Of a DNA stretch of 64,000 nucleotides, positions 54,305-63,145 are shown piece after piece (the stretch's first letter is position 1; the number at the start of each line of letters is the position of its first letter). Position numbers and translations under genes: made by a program. The notes beneath the pieces are model-generated. The model was not told the origin of the DNA. It searched no databases and worked only from the letters and a program-made list of their open reading frames with translations. Source of the stretch: a virus. The stretch covers positions 1 to 64,000 of the IMG/VR virus record IMGVR_UViG_3300015371_000016, one strand, 5' to 3'.

Positions 54305-54783
54305 CGGCCGGGAAGCGCGGTATTCAATAGAACGCCCTCCTCTAGGACTTCGACCAGGACCATAGATCGCAGTGCATAAAGTCGTTCGACGTAATCTCGC
54401 TCGCTTAGTAGTTCGGCGTCGGTGAAATACTTCTGGGCACGATCGTTCATCGTATAGACGCGGAAGGCCCAGATATCTGGCCAATAGTAAGCGACAAGAA
54501 AAGGCAATGACGCTCTGTTGGCCAATTCAGTAATGGCGACCATTGATCTTTCATGGCGCCTCAGTGCGATTGCCTTGAAATGCTTGTAATCTATTAGCGC
54601 GACCGGCTTGGCATGATTGTATTCAATCATCAGAAAGTCCACATCGACAGCAGGGCAATTGAATCCCCACTGCCGATGCCGCGCGCTAAGCTCTTGATCG
54701 CGCCACTCCGTCCGCTCCAATCGAACATCATTCACGAAGCGTGCCGCCTTCCAGATATGCCTCGGATGATCAGTCCGGGGCAT
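54301..54783 (-). CDS. PD-(D/E)XK nuclease-like protein
   Basis: 160 residues. VDVDFLMIEYNHAKPVALID followed by YKHFKAIALRRHERSM resembles the D...(D/E)xK core of restriction-fold nucleases (here D-Y-K). A TATAAT lies so close that the mRNA would be nearly leaderless. Substrate unknown. Confidence 0.6.
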   Translation of the reverse strand: MPRTDHPRHIWKAARFVNDVRLERTEWRDQELSARHRQWGFNCPAVDVDFLMIEYNHAKPVALIDYKHFKAIALRRHERSMVAITELANRASLPFLVAYYWPDIWAFRVYTMNDRAQKYFTDAELLSERDYVERLYALRSMVLVEVLEEGVLLNTALPGR

Positions 54784-54791
54784 ATCGCATT

Positions 54792-54818
54792 ATTATAGCA
54801 AATTGCGCTTTCTGCAAA
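54792..54818 (-). promoter_or_regulatory. Candidate promoter giving a nearly leaderless mRNA
   Basis: Minus strand TTTGCA (54818-54813), 15-base spacer, TATAAT (54797-54792). A start site about seven bases downstream falls within two or three bases of the ATG of 54301-54783. Confidence 0.4.
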
Positions 54819-54821
54819 TTA

Positions 54822-55376
54822 CTAGTCCGCCGCGTCCCTTACCCAGAGCGATCCGGGAGCATGACGTAATCGCGCCCGGTGCCACATCCAGATTAGCACC
54901 GCGTCCGCCGCGTTGTGGTCAATGACGTTCAGTTTCAATATCTTACGGCAGAACATCACCACCTCACGCGGCTTGTCCTTAGATCGCAGCCGCGTCATAC
55001 CCATGATCTCCTTGCGGACAGTGTGACAATCGATCGAGCTTCTACCGATCGGATGAATTTTTCCGTTCGGCAGATCGACACCGCGCCACGTCTCCTCGAT
55101 AACGATCCCACGAAGCGCGAACGCTTGGGACGCGGCAAAGTAATTATTCATTGCCGGCAGATTGAGCGTGCTCTCCTGGACCACGTGATCCGGTAGATTT
55201 GCCTTCAGGAACGCGACCAGCTCGTTGCGGAAGCTCGCATATCGCGCTCCCTCAGATTCCTTGTTCAGCCTCCATGTGCCGAAGTAGGGCGGCTCGTTGC
55301 CGTGAGGATTGCCGTAGCACCAGCCTGTGTCGCCGGCTGGGTCCAGGGCAAGCGTGCCGCCCACTGGCATGCGCAT
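54822..55376 (-). CDS. RuvC-like Holliday junction resolvase
   Basis: 184 residues. D12 in TLALDPAGD, E68 in HVVQES, and D153 and D158 in VIDHNAADAV form the four-acid RuvC set. Cleaves branched DNA before packaging or during recombination. Directly follows the GapR-like gene. Confidence 0.85.
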   Translation of the reverse strand: MRMPVGGTLALDPAGDTGWCYGNPHGNEPPYFGTWRLNKESEGARYASFRNELVAFLKANLPDHVVQESTLNLPAMNNYFAASQAFALRGIVIEETWRGVDLPNGKIHPIGRSSIDCHTVRKEIMGMTRLRSKDKPREVVMFCRKILKLNVIDHNAADAVLIWMWHRARLRHAPGSLWVRDAAD

Positions 55377-56066
55377 CTAGTAGACCGCTACCCCGTCCTC
55401 AGCCACCACCGGGCCATTGCGTCGGCCACGCTTGATTCCTTTGTCTGCCCGAGGCTTGCGTGGCTTCCCGGACATCTTGCGCTTCCGCTTAGCCGGCGCG
55501 GTCATCTGAGGCTCTTCGTCGTCCTCTTCGTAAGGCAGTAGAGCTGGAGCAGAAGGATTGACTGTCGTAGGCGCTCGCTCCGGCCTCCGCCGCGAGCTAT
55601 CCGCCGCCCTGGTGTTGGGACCCAGTCCACGGCCGAGAGCATGCTGTCCTTCGCGCCATCCAGAATGCCACTCAGCATACCGCTCAGTGCCCGGCTCATG
55701 TGGGCAATCTTCGGTCGGCACACCCGCGCGGCCAGCCTCGTATCCCGCTTGCTGTGCGTCCCAAAGCTGGTCCTCCTCAGTGCCAGCTTCGACCTCGAAT
55801 GTGAAGATCGCATCGGCCGTCACTGGGATATTGCGCAAGCGCATATAGAAGAGAAGATCACGCTCGTCCGTGATCACAGTCGTTGAGTCCTGCTTAGTCG
55901 CGGCGATTGCCCGACGCATCTGCGCTACATTCTCGCCCGCCGCCTTGGCCTGCTTGTACAGATTGCGCAGCACGCCGTTCTCTTCGTCGGCTCGACGCTG
56001 CTGAATCTGAATACGCTGCATCCATCCCGTTGCTTCCCGTGCCCTGGTCTGATTTGTTCCACTCAT
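55377..56066 (-). CDS. GapR/DUF2312-like plus RMF-like fusion protein
   Basis: 229 residues from the ATG with AGGAC upstream. About 10-55 (IQIQQRRADEENGVLRNLYK, QAKAAGENVAQMRRAIAAT) resembles the DUF2312/GapR DNA-binding coiled coil. About 100-140 (GYEAGRAGVPTEDCPHEPGT, YAEWHSGWREGQHALG) is like the ribosome modulation factor-type phage module. The C-terminus is strongly basic (KRKRKMSGKPRKPRADKG). Probably binds DNA or RNA. Confidence 0.65.
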   Translation of the reverse strand: MSGTNQTRAREATGWMQRIQIQQRRADEENGVLRNLYKQAKAAGENVAQMRRAIAATKQDSTTVITDERDLLFYMRLRNIPVTADAIFTFEVEAGTEEDQLWDAQQAGYEAGRAGVPTEDCPHEPGTERYAEWHSGWREGQHALGRGLGPNTRAADSSRRRPERAPTTVNPSAPALLPYEEDDEEPQMTAPAKRKRKMSGKPRKPRADKGIKRGRRNGPVVAEDGVAVY

Positions 56067-56286
56067 GTTTTGTCCTATCATTCGTTAGCCGATCCAGTGC
56101 TCCCTTGGAGAGCTTAATCCCACGTCTCGCGGCAGACTGAAGCACCAAGGATCGCCAATAAATCGGTATTCTGTTTCTATTGCTCCAAGCAACGACCGTC
56201 CAGTAGGAAATACCTAAATCACGAGCAAGCGCCGCCACGCTGGGCCACCTGCGCAACACATGACCTATCGTCGATTGTCTGGGCAT
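55894..56286 (-). CDS. Cro-like HTH regulator, C-terminus overlapping the GapR-like gene
   Basis: Open for 130 codons. The first 60 residues (VAALARDLGISYWTVVAWSN, RNRIPIYWRSLVLQSAARRG) are a Cro-type HTH. The last 55 overlap the next gene in another phase and look like an out-of-frame reading, so the gene may have lost its stop or really overlap by 173 bases. It sits at the divergent junction, the usual place for a switch repressor. Confidence 0.6.
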   Translation of the reverse strand: MPRQSTIGHVLRRWPSVAALARDLGISYWTVVAWSNRNRIPIYWRSLVLQSAARRGIKLSKGALDRLTNDRTKHEWNKSDQGTGSNGMDAAYSDSAASSRRRERRAAQSVQAGQGGGRECSADASGNRRD

Positions 56287-56332
56287 ATAATTATCGCTAT
56301 TGCGACTCGCGCGAATCGCGCGTAAATAATTT
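56287..56332. promoter_or_regulatory. Divergent promoter/operator region
   Basis: AT-rich ends (TAATTAT, AAATAATTTA) flank a symmetrical core CGCGCGAATCGCGCG. Between the Cro-like gene (minus) and the recombination operon (plus). A repressor-binding site is likely. Confidence 0.5.
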
Positions 56333-56704
56333 ATGCGCTTTCGCGGTAATCAACAACGAGATGTCTGGCCTCCTAGGGCAGGGCATTTCCGTCTCCGTCT
56401 GTGCCGCCGCGGTTGGTCCGTGCCGGCTAAGATTCAGTATTCTCCCATAGAGGGATGGCGGGCAATCGTCGATGAAAGAGAGTTCCCGTGGCATGACGAT
56501 CCCGCTTACGCCGAGAGCGTGCCGCGCGTCTGGCACTACGGTCTGATCGTCGATAAATCGGTTTACGATTGGTGCCTCGACGTAAAGCGCTGGGCAGAGA
56601 AGGAGATCGCCGAGAGGCGACTGGACTACCATCCTACATTGTCGCCGGAGGAGCCGATTAAGCGCATGAGGCTACCACCCTTCCTACCACAGAGGAGCAC
56701 ATAA
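56333..56704 (+). CDS. Unknown phage protein
   Basis: 123 residues. SVPAKIQYSPIEGWRAIVDE, REFPWHDDPAYAESVPRVWH and SVYDWCLDVKRWAEKEI form a compact domain seen in early phage operons. The true start may be a little downstream. First gene of the rightward recombination operon. Unknown function. Confidence 0.55.
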   Translation: MRFRGNQQRDVWPPRAGHFRLRLCRRGWSVPAKIQYSPIEGWRAIVDEREFPWHDDPAYAESVPRVWHYGLIVDKSVYDWCLDVKRWAEKEIAERRLDYHPTLSPEEPIKRMRLPPFLPQRST

Positions 56705-57438
56705 TGAGCGAAAATATTCCGAAGCCACCTCGTCCGCTCACCCCTGAAGAAATCCGCGCATGGCTGGATTATCAGGCAGAAGAACTGGTGAAGCGCAGCG
56801 ACGACCTCGTCGAGGCCCTGCGCGAGATGGCGCGGGCGCATCCCATGATTGCAGATGGTGACGATGAAACAGCCGGCAGATTTATCGATAATCTCGGGAT
56901 GGCTAAGGCACTGGTGAAATCAGCCGAAGCGCTGCATACCCGCGAGAAAGCTCCATACCTACAGGGCGGCAAAACCGTCGATGCCTGGAAGGCTAATTTC
57001 CTCGGTATTCTTGCACGCGCTATGGACCCTGTCAGCAAGATCGTCTTCAACTACTCTGCCCGCAAGGACGCAATCGAGCGCAGGCAACGCGAAGAGGAAG
57101 CGCGTCGTTCCGAAGAGGCCGCCGCCCAGGCGGTCAAGAATGACGCATTCAGCGAGGAGGCGGATATTGCCTTAATGAATGCGGCGCGCGCCAAGCGGGA
57201 TACCATGGCCAAGCCTGCGGAAAGATCGCAGACTAGAGGCGTTTACGGCACACTGGCATCAATCAGACAGACATGGACCTGGGAAGTCACCGACATCGAA
57301 AGCGTGCCGCGCAAGTATCTCACGATCGATTCTGCTAAGATACGCGAGGCCATGAAGACGCGCGACAAGCTCGGCAAACCAGTGGCCATGATACCGGGCA
57401 TTTCCTGGGTAACGGAACGTAGTTTAGGAGTTCGCTAA
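56704..57438 (+). CDS. Helical accessory protein of the RecT operon
   Basis: 244 residues; the start uses the same leader (ACAGAGGAGCACATA) as the early cassette. Strongly helical with a charged coil (ERRQREEEARRSEEAAAQAV). The pattern resembles proteins found next to recombinase genes in phages. Coupled to the next gene (stop overlaps start). Confidence 0.65.
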   Translation: MSENIPKPPRPLTPEEIRAWLDYQAEELVKRSDDLVEALREMARAHPMIADGDDETAGRFIDNLGMAKALVKSAEALHTREKAPYLQGGKTVDAWKANFLGILARAMDPVSKIVFNYSARKDAIERRQREEEARRSEEAAAQAVKNDAFSEEADIALMNAARAKRDTMAKPAERSQTRGVYGTLASIRQTWTWEVTDIESVPRKYLTIDSAKIREAMKTRDKLGKPVAMIPGISWVTERSLGVR

Positions 57439-58076
57439 TGTCACAAAACATCATTCCATTTCGCGAGCAGAGCCAGACCATTCGTTACGATGAGATGTGC
57501 CGGGCGATCGCGGCGGCTTACTCGATAGATGAAGTCCGCGAAATGAAGAATCAAGCGACAGCGATCCAGCAGTATCAACGTATGGCGCATAACACGGAAG
57601 CTGAGCGGCAGGCTTGTGAAATCAGATTGCGGGCAGAGAGGCGGCTGGGCGAATTACTGCGGGAGATGGAGAAGGCAAAAGGAAGCGCCCAGCCTGGAGT
57701 GGGGCGCGCTGGAATGCCCTCACAGGCGGATAGGGCATTAGGCGAAACGACTTTAGCGGGCTTGGGCATTAGCTACAACGAGTCATCTCGCGCTCAGCGT
57801 CTCGCTGATGTGCCGGAGTGTTTGTTTGAACAGGAACTACGTACCGGCTCCATGCCATCCGCATCCGGTATCATTGCTGCAAGTCGCGAAAAGCCAAAGA
57901 ATGTGGTGGATGACGGCGCGCTGTGGCTGTGGGGAAGATTGCAGGATTTTCAGCGTGAGCATCATCTTCTAGATCGTGATCCTAATACTGTCGTCGATGG
58001 AATGCTACCGCACATGCAAGAGACGGTTCGTGAATTGGCTCCAAAGATCGCCGAATGGCTAGGGAGAATAAAATGA
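57438..58076 (+). CDS. Conserved phage protein of the recombination operon
   Basis: 212 residues; IRYDEMCRAIAAAYSIDEVR, NTEAERQACEIRLRAERRLG and KNVVDDGALWLWGRLQDFQR are features of a family common in phages of Proteobacteria, with no known function. ATGA coupling to the next gene. Confidence 0.7.
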   Translation: MSQNIIPFREQSQTIRYDEMCRAIAAAYSIDEVREMKNQATAIQQYQRMAHNTEAERQACEIRLRAERRLGELLREMEKAKGSAQPGVGRAGMPSQADRALGETTLAGLGISYNESSRAQRLADVPECLFEQELRTGSMPSASGIIAASREKPKNVVDDGALWLWGRLQDFQREHHLLDRDPNTVVDGMLPHMQETVRELAPKIAEWLGRIK

Positions 58077-58507
58077 AGAACTACGAACAGCACATCGATA
58101 TCGTGATCGAGGTGTCGAAAAAGACGATCGATCTGAGTCCAGCATGGGTCGCCACCGAGGTCATGGTTCGCCTTGGATTTGGACCAAACAGCCCAAAAGC
58201 GTTATCTGATGCGGATGTATACGAACTGGCACATGGCCAATTGCGGCAGATCGTGCGAGGCCGCTTACGCAAGCATGATCCAATAGAAGCCGCCAACGAA
58301 GATGACGATTTATTCCCAGAGACATTGCAAGAACGCTATCCGCGTGTACCGCTTGAAAACGCCGAGCCGATCTATGCATTACGTGATCACTTGACTAATG
58401 CTGATGTTAATTACAACGTCAAGCGAATGCGCAGGGTATCAAATGCCCTAGCAAAGCACGCCGATGCTTTAGAGGTGTGGCATCGATCTCGCGGTGATGT
58501 CGCATAA
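58073..58507 (+). CDS. Unknown protein of the recombination operon
   Basis: 144 residues from the coupled ATG (ATGA). WVATEVMVRLGFGPNSPKAL, then VYELAHGQLRQIVRGRLRKH and NVKRMRRVSNALAKHADALE. Helical, no motif. Immediately upstream of RecT. Confidence 0.6.
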   Translation: MKNYEQHIDIVIEVSKKTIDLSPAWVATEVMVRLGFGPNSPKALSDADVYELAHGQLRQIVRGRLRKHDPIEAANEDDDLFPETLQERYPRVPLENAEPIYALRDHLTNADVNYNVKRMRRVSNALAKHADALEVWHRSRGDVA

Positions 58508-58535
58508 AGAAACCCAACGTCACATAGGAACAGCA

Positions 58536-60059
58536 ATGAGCGACAACGTTTCACAGCTTCCGACCCAGTCTTCGACGAAGCTGCTCCGCGACTGCAAGAC
58601 ACTCGGTGAGGCTTTTCAAACCAAGGAGCTGAAAGAGCGCATCGCCGGCACGCTTCCCAAGCACATGAACCCGGACACCATGTTGCACGCTTTCATTAAC
58701 GCTGCCGGACGCACGCCAGAGCTACGGGAATGTCCCGTCAAGCAAGTGCTCGGCGCGTTCGTGCAACTGTCCTATCTCGGCCTCCCTCCCGGCACTATGC
58801 AGGGTCTCGCGCACATGATCCCGTTTGCGCGATACAAGGGATACGGCGACAATCGGCGCATCGATCACTACGATCTACAGATCGTTATCGGGTATCCCGG
58901 CTACATCGAACTAGCGCATCGGTCCGGCTTCGTTACCGGCTTCTCCGCTGCCTGTGTGCTGCCGGATGACGATTTCGATTTTATGAAGGGCAGCGGGCAG
59001 TTCATCCGTCACAAGCAAAACATGGGAGCTTGGCGAGCTGACGTGGACCCGATCGCATGCTGGGCGCGAGCTGAGTTCACGACCGGCCATGAAGAGTTCG
59101 AGGTAATGTCGTGGAATGAAGTGCTGTCGATCCGCGACATGAGCGCCGGATATCGAGCCGCTATGGCCGCTTACAATCATGCCAAGGATAAGGGCTGGCG
59201 CATTCCGCCGGCCTACAGCGAGGCGCCCTGGATCAAGCATGCTCGCAGGATGGGCGTGAAGACGGCGATCATCCGCCTCGCTCACCTGCTACCGAAGTGT
59301 CCAGAACTACGTCAGGGCGCTGAGATCGAAAGCGCGCAAGAGGGCGGCAAGGCGATGGACTTCAGTCCGATCATTGACGGCGACGTGCTTCCCGAGGAAG
59401 GCCCGATCATTATCGATATCCCGGAGGACGAAGACCATACTTCTCCTGTCGAGCCACTCGTGCAACCAAAGACACGGCAGAGGCGCGCGCGTAAGGCAGA
59501 GGTCGAACCCCAAGTAGAGGCCGAACCTGAGCAAGTAGCTCCAAGTCCCATCGAAGAAGAGGATGCGCCGGTCGATACCGGCTTCGATTACTACTTAGTG
59601 GACGAGTTTGGCGAAATCCTCGGCGGCGCTAAGTATGGCGATCCTGCTGCGTTCATCGAGGACTTCCTTGAATACAGCCGTGGCCTCGACGATGGTCTGG
59701 TTAATCAATTCCAGGATGCTAACACCAAAGCATTGCATGCGGCTATGCGCGACCCAGAGGCCGCGAAGCTCATGCGCGGCGATACGAAAACTCCCGCTGA
59801 AGAGCCAGAGCCAGCGCAGACAGTCAGTGCCGAGCCGCCGAAGCCAGGAACGCCAGAGCACGACGAGATGGTCGCCGATGGCTTTATCTCTGATCTGAAC
59901 AGTCTGAGTATCGATGCGGATGGCAGGAGGGCTTTTAATAACTGGGTCAGTGATCCGCGAGTGCGCCAGACTATGGGAGGATGGCGCAAGACTAATAAGG
60001 CGATGTTCGATCGCGTCGATCTCCTAGCGAAGAAGAAGAACGAGCAGCTTCCGAGATGA
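58536..60059 (+). CDS. recT: RecT-family single-strand annealing recombinase with C-terminal extension
   Basis: 507 residues from the ATG with AGGAACAG upstream. About 1-290 is RecT: MLHAFINAAGRTPELREC, FVQLSYLGLPPGTMQGLAHM, HYDLQIVIGYPGYIELAHRS, YSEAPWIKHARRMGVKTAII. About 300-507 is an acidic linker plus an extra helical domain (DPAAFIEDFLEYSRGLDDGL, FNNWVSDPRVRQTMGGWRKT) not present in standard RecT. No RecE/exonuclease gene adjoins it. Anneals ssDNA for phage recombination. Confidence 0.85.
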   Translation: MSDNVSQLPTQSSTKLLRDCKTLGEAFQTKELKERIAGTLPKHMNPDTMLHAFINAAGRTPELRECPVKQVLGAFVQLSYLGLPPGTMQGLAHMIPFARYKGYGDNRRIDHYDLQIVIGYPGYIELAHRSGFVTGFSAACVLPDDDFDFMKGSGQFIRHKQNMGAWRADVDPIACWARAEFTTGHEEFEVMSWNEVLSIRDMSAGYRAAMAAYNHAKDKGWRIPPAYSEAPWIKHARRMGVKTAIIRLAHLLPKCPELRQGAEIESAQEGGKAMDFSPIIDGDVLPEEGPIIIDIPEDEDHTSPVEPLVQPKTRQRRARKAEVEPQVEAEPEQVAPSPIEEEDAPVDTGFDYYLVDEFGEILGGAKYGDPAAFIEDFLEYSRGLDDGLVNQFQDANTKALHAAMRDPEAAKLMRGDTKTPAEEPEPAQTVSAEPPKPGTPEHDEMVADGFISDLNSLSIDADGRRAFNNWVSDPRVRQTMGGWRKTNKAMFDRVDLLAKKKNEQLPR

Positions 60060-60192
60060 AGGTCCTAGCCACCGCAATTGTTTAGCGCGCTTATCCCGGT
60101 CGTAGCCATGCTGATTTGCGCGGCGCATGGCCGGGACAAAGCGACCGGATCGCGCCGGTCGAAGCGTAACTTTCACCCCGGTGGAGGATCTC

Positions 60193-60381
60193 GTGGCACA
60201 GCAGGGTAGAGGAGGTATGGGCTCGCATAAACACGGAACCTCTGGTCATGCACCACGCTCTCCGGCCTATAAACAGCAGAGGACCCGTGAAGCCAATCGT
60301 CTCGCTGAAGAAGAAAAGGCCAAGAAGCCAAAAGCGAAGACCTATGCTTCGGTCAAAGACGCAATGAAAGACAGGCACTAA
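60193..60381 (+). CDS. Small basic protein
   Basis: 62 residues from GTG behind GGTGGAGG. Basic and Gly/His-rich (GMGSHKHGTSGHAPRSPAYK), then EEEKAKKPKAKTYASVKDAM. Unknown. The 132 bases before it hold no gene. Confidence 0.5.
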   Translation: MAQQGRGGMGSHKHGTSGHAPRSPAYKQQRTREANRLAEEEKAKKPKAKTYASVKDAMKDRH

Positions 60382-60395
60382 CCCCGGAGCGGAAC

Positions 60396-60632
60396 ATGGC
60401 AATCGAGATCAAGGGCGGATGGCTGGATGGGCACATGATCCGCCGCGCACGGAAAGTGGTCTCGTGCAATGACTTCCGACATTGTCAGACGACGATCAAG
60501 GTTGGCGATCATTATGCGGAAAGCGAGTGCGACCCATATTACGCGGGAGGCTTCGGCATGACGAAGCTATGCATGAACTGCGCGGGCGAAGAGGCTAAAG
60601 CATCCCTGCGCGCTGCGCTCGAAATAGCCTAA
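60396..60632 (+). CDS. Small cysteine-containing protein
   Basis: 78 residues behind CCCCGGAGCGGAAC. Cysteines VSCNDFRHC and LCMNCAG suggest a metal site. The leader is nearly identical to that of the next gene. Confidence 0.6.
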   Translation: MAIEIKGGWLDGHMIRRARKVVSCNDFRHCQTTIKVGDHYAESECDPYYAGGFGMTKLCMNCAGEEAKASLRAALEIA

Positions 60633-60652
60633 ATACTACCCCGGAGCGGAAT

Positions 60653-60907
60653 ATGGATTATTTGATGGACTGGATCGTTTGCGGTCGCAAGATAGGCAAG
60701 GCGACCGGGTGGAGTGTGGCAGACACATTCACCATGCACCTATACGGCCTTCAGCCAGCGCCGGAATACACTGGCCCAGTTGCTGAGTGCGTGACGATCT
60801 GCTTTGAGCGTGGCGTGATCGAGGTCTTAGACGAAGATGGGAACGTCACCCAGTCGTCCGATCTTATCGAGTCCATCCGCGCTTGTCAGGTGGCTCGGAT
60901 GGAGTAG
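60653..60907 (+). CDS. Small acidic protein
   Basis: 84 residues behind CCCCGGAGCGGAAT. MDYLMDWIVCGRKIGKATGW, then ECVTICFERGVIEVLDEDGN. Unknown. Confidence 0.55.
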   Translation: MDYLMDWIVCGRKIGKATGWSVADTFTMHLYGLQPAPEYTGPVAECVTICFERGVIEVLDEDGNVTQSSDLIESIRACQVARME

Positions 60908-60964
60908 CAACCCAACCCCGATTGCGTAACCGGCGCCTCGCGGATCAGGGGCAGGAGAGTGCAA

Positions 60965-61507
60965 ATGGTCAACCATTCGACCACCATGACGACGAGTAAT
61001 CTCCTGACTCATCTATACCAAGCGATGGATCATAACCTTGCGCGGCTCGTAGCTACGCAAGTCGAAATTGCTCGCTTAAATGATGTGCGGATCAATTCCT
61101 ACACGCCGGTGCTGACTACCGCAAATGCCTGGCTGGCTACCCTCGAAGCGCGTATTCGCGCATCGATCCGACCCGACGACCTCGAAGAGTCCACGGAGTG
61201 GCTGAACCGTTATGCGGCCGACGCGGCTATCAGTTTCTTTCGCAACGTAGCCGACCTGTTGCCAACGGAGCCGCATATTGCCGCGACGCGGTCGGGCGAT
61301 CTTGTGGCGGAGTTCGAGACATCAGCCAGCAGCATGACGACTGTCGTTTCGGGTGCCGAGACAATCCTTTTTGGCGTCCGGAGTGCGGACCAGTCCCCGA
61401 TACACGCCGTCATCCGGCGCGGCAGCAATCGACTGAGGGATGAAGTGAAAACCTTCGCACGGGAGCTACGCTCGGAGTCACATGGCAATATGGATGCCTC
61501 CCGATAA
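60965..61507 (+). CDS. Helical unknown protein
   Basis: 180 residues from the ATG with CAGGAG upstream. Helical with little charge pattern (LYQAMDHNLARLVATQVEIA, WLNRYAADAAISFFRNVADL). Unknown. Confidence 0.55.
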   Translation: MVNHSTTMTTSNLLTHLYQAMDHNLARLVATQVEIARLNDVRINSYTPVLTTANAWLATLEARIRASIRPDDLEESTEWLNRYAADAAISFFRNVADLLPTEPHIAATRSGDLVAEFETSASSMTTVVSGAETILFGVRSADQSPIHAVIRRGSNRLRDEVKTFARELRSESHGNMDASR

Positions 61508-61514
61508 AGTCGGA

Positions 61515-61607
61515 ATGAACGAGCGATGCCGACGTGGTGCACCTTCCGCGACGCGGCGCGCGCCCGTGGAAAGACTGAAACCTTGCCTCGGCAAGCGACC
61601 GGATTGA
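61515..61607 (+). CDS. Possible 30-residue basic peptide
   Basis: MNERCRRGAPSATRRAPVER and a short end; its stop overlaps the next ATG as TGATG. May serve only for translational coupling. Confidence 0.3.
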   Translation: MNERCRRGAPSATRRAPVERLKPCLGKRPD

Positions 61608-62002
61608 TGAACAAGCCTCCACCCGAGTATGTCGGGCATGAGTTTCATTGGATACAATTCTGTGACGACAAGCCTATTGTGTGGGAATGGAACCGACTGC
61701 ACGAGTTCTGGATAGGAACGCCTTGGCATTATAAGTCCGCACCCGGCAAGCCAAATGCAGGCTGGTTTTACCTTGGCCCAGCCCTACCTCCCCAAAGCGG
61801 AGGTGAGCGAGTGGGAAACATGTCTCAGACCACCGAACAGCCAGAAGTAGTGCCAATTACCCATGAAGTGATGGAGTTATGGGAGAAGGCGGCTATAAAG
61901 TCTTTTCCTCATGTCGTCGGAGGTCAAATCAACTGGCCGATGATGGTGTGCTCTCTCATTGCTGAAATCAGAGCGGCCGGCAGGTTTTCGGATGCCGAGT
62001 GA
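61607..62002 (+). CDS. Unknown protein
   Basis: 131 residues from the coupled ATG. Two parts: an aromatic-rich first half (HEFHWIQFCDDKPIVWEWNR) and a helical second half after an internal ATG (MSQTTEQPEVVPITHEVMEL). Overlaps the next gene. Unknown. Confidence 0.55.
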   Translation: MNKPPPEYVGHEFHWIQFCDDKPIVWEWNRLHEFWIGTPWHYKSAPGKPNAGWFYLGPALPPQSGGERVGNMSQTTEQPEVVPITHEVMELWEKAAIKSFPHVVGGQINWPMMVCSLIAEIRAAGRFSDAE

Positions 62003-62219
62003 AGATCAGCGCGCGCGTTCCGAGATCATGGTGCCCGGTCCAGCAGCGGACGCCATATTTCGAGCCGGCTATGAGGCTGGGAAGGCTGATGCCATTGACC
62101 GCTGCATGATTGAGCGGCGAGCGCTTGCTAAGGAGCACAATGCCGCTATTGGCTTGTGCGTCGTTGCTATTCGCGCTCTGGACGTGCGCCACGCTTTGCA
62201 GAAGTGGATATCAGCATGA
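61992..62219 (+). CDS. Small helical protein
   Basis: 75 residues (MPSEDQRARSEIMVPGPAAD, EAGKADAIDRCMIERRALAK). Overlaps both neighbours (ATGA at the end). Unknown. Confidence 0.5.
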   Translation: MPSEDQRARSEIMVPGPAADAIFRAGYEAGKADAIDRCMIERRALAKEHNAAIGLCVVAIRALDVRHALQKWISA

Positions 62220-62443
62220 GCAATAATCCAACCACGGCTGGATATCGTCCGGCCGAGGAGCTTGCGGCTGATATGCTTCGGCATCCCGAGAAGTATCGTG
62301 GGCTGCTGCGGCCTCATGGATCGGAAGATAACCGGGCAGCGATACTTCGAGCCGCCATATGGCGCGCGATGATGGAGATTGAGAACGACAGCGCGAACGC
62401 CGCTTTCGAAACCCTACAGCACGCTTGGGAGAACAGCCGATGA
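62216..62443 (+). CDS. Small helical protein
   Basis: 75 residues (MSNNPTTAGYRPAEELAADM, LRPHGSEDNRAAILRAAIWR). ATGA coupling on both sides. A 13-codon frame then bridges to the methyltransferase start. Unknown. Confidence 0.5.
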   Translation: MSNNPTTAGYRPAEELAADMLRHPEKYRGLLRPHGSEDNRAAILRAAIWRAMMEIENDSANAAFETLQHAWENSR

Positions 62444-62467
62444 GCAACCAGACGACCGTGAGCGCCG

Positions 62468-63145
62468 ATGCCTCACATTGAGACGTTCGGCGCGGCCACG
62501 CTGATCTTGGGCGACTGCCGGGAGATTATCCCAACGCTTAGCGGTATCTCATGCGTGCTGACAGACCCGCCATTCGGGATCGATTACAGGTCAGGCTATC
62601 GGACTGATACACTCTGGACCGAGGATGCAATTCGCGGTGACGAAGACGTGGCAATGCGGAATGCCGCTCTGTCGCTGTTCCCGGCAGAGATGCCCAAGCT
62701 GGTATTTGGCTCACGTAAGGCGCCGTTACCGCACGGCACTAAGATGACGCTGACCTGGGAAAAGGGGTCGGCGCTCGGCATGGGCGATCTGAGCCTGCCA
62801 TGGAAGCCGAGCACCGAGGAAATCTATGTGATCGGACGGGGCTTTGCAGGAAAGCGCGACTGCGGCTCGACGCTCTACCATCCACCAGTTCAGAGCATGG
62901 CAAAGAACGGACGGCGGCATCCGAACGAGAAGCCGGTGGGACTGCTTGCCATGCTCTTGCGGAAGCTGCCCGCAGGAAACGTCTGCGATCCATTCATGGG
63001 CAGCGCTAGTTGTGGAGAGGCCGCTGTAAAGATGGGCAGGAGATTTGTCGGGATCGAGGTTGATCCAGGCTACTACAGCATCGCCTGCGAACGAATGCAC
63101 GCCCTCACGCTGCAGGGCGACCTATGGGAGTGTAAATCGGCATGA
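62468..63145 (+). CDS. N6-adenine or N4-cytosine DNA methyltransferase
   Basis: 225 residues. DPPFGIDY is the catalytic DPP[YFW] motif near residue 37, and PNEKPVGLLAMLL, DPFMGSASCGEAA and GIEVDPGYY are the SAM-binding part. The motif order (catalytic first) is that of the beta class. No restriction enzyme is adjacent, so it probably protects phage DNA or sets a regulatory mark. Short for the family, so the target domain is minimal. Confidence 0.85.
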   Translation: MPHIETFGAATLILGDCREIIPTLSGISCVLTDPPFGIDYRSGYRTDTLWTEDAIRGDEDVAMRNAALSLFPAEMPKLVFGSRKAPLPHGTKMTLTWEKGSALGMGDLSLPWKPSTEEIYVIGRGFAGKRDCGSTLYHPPVQSMAKNGRRHPNEKPVGLLAMLLRKLPAGNVCDPFMGSASCGEAAVKMGRRFVGIEVDPGYYSIACERMHALTLQGDLWECKSA

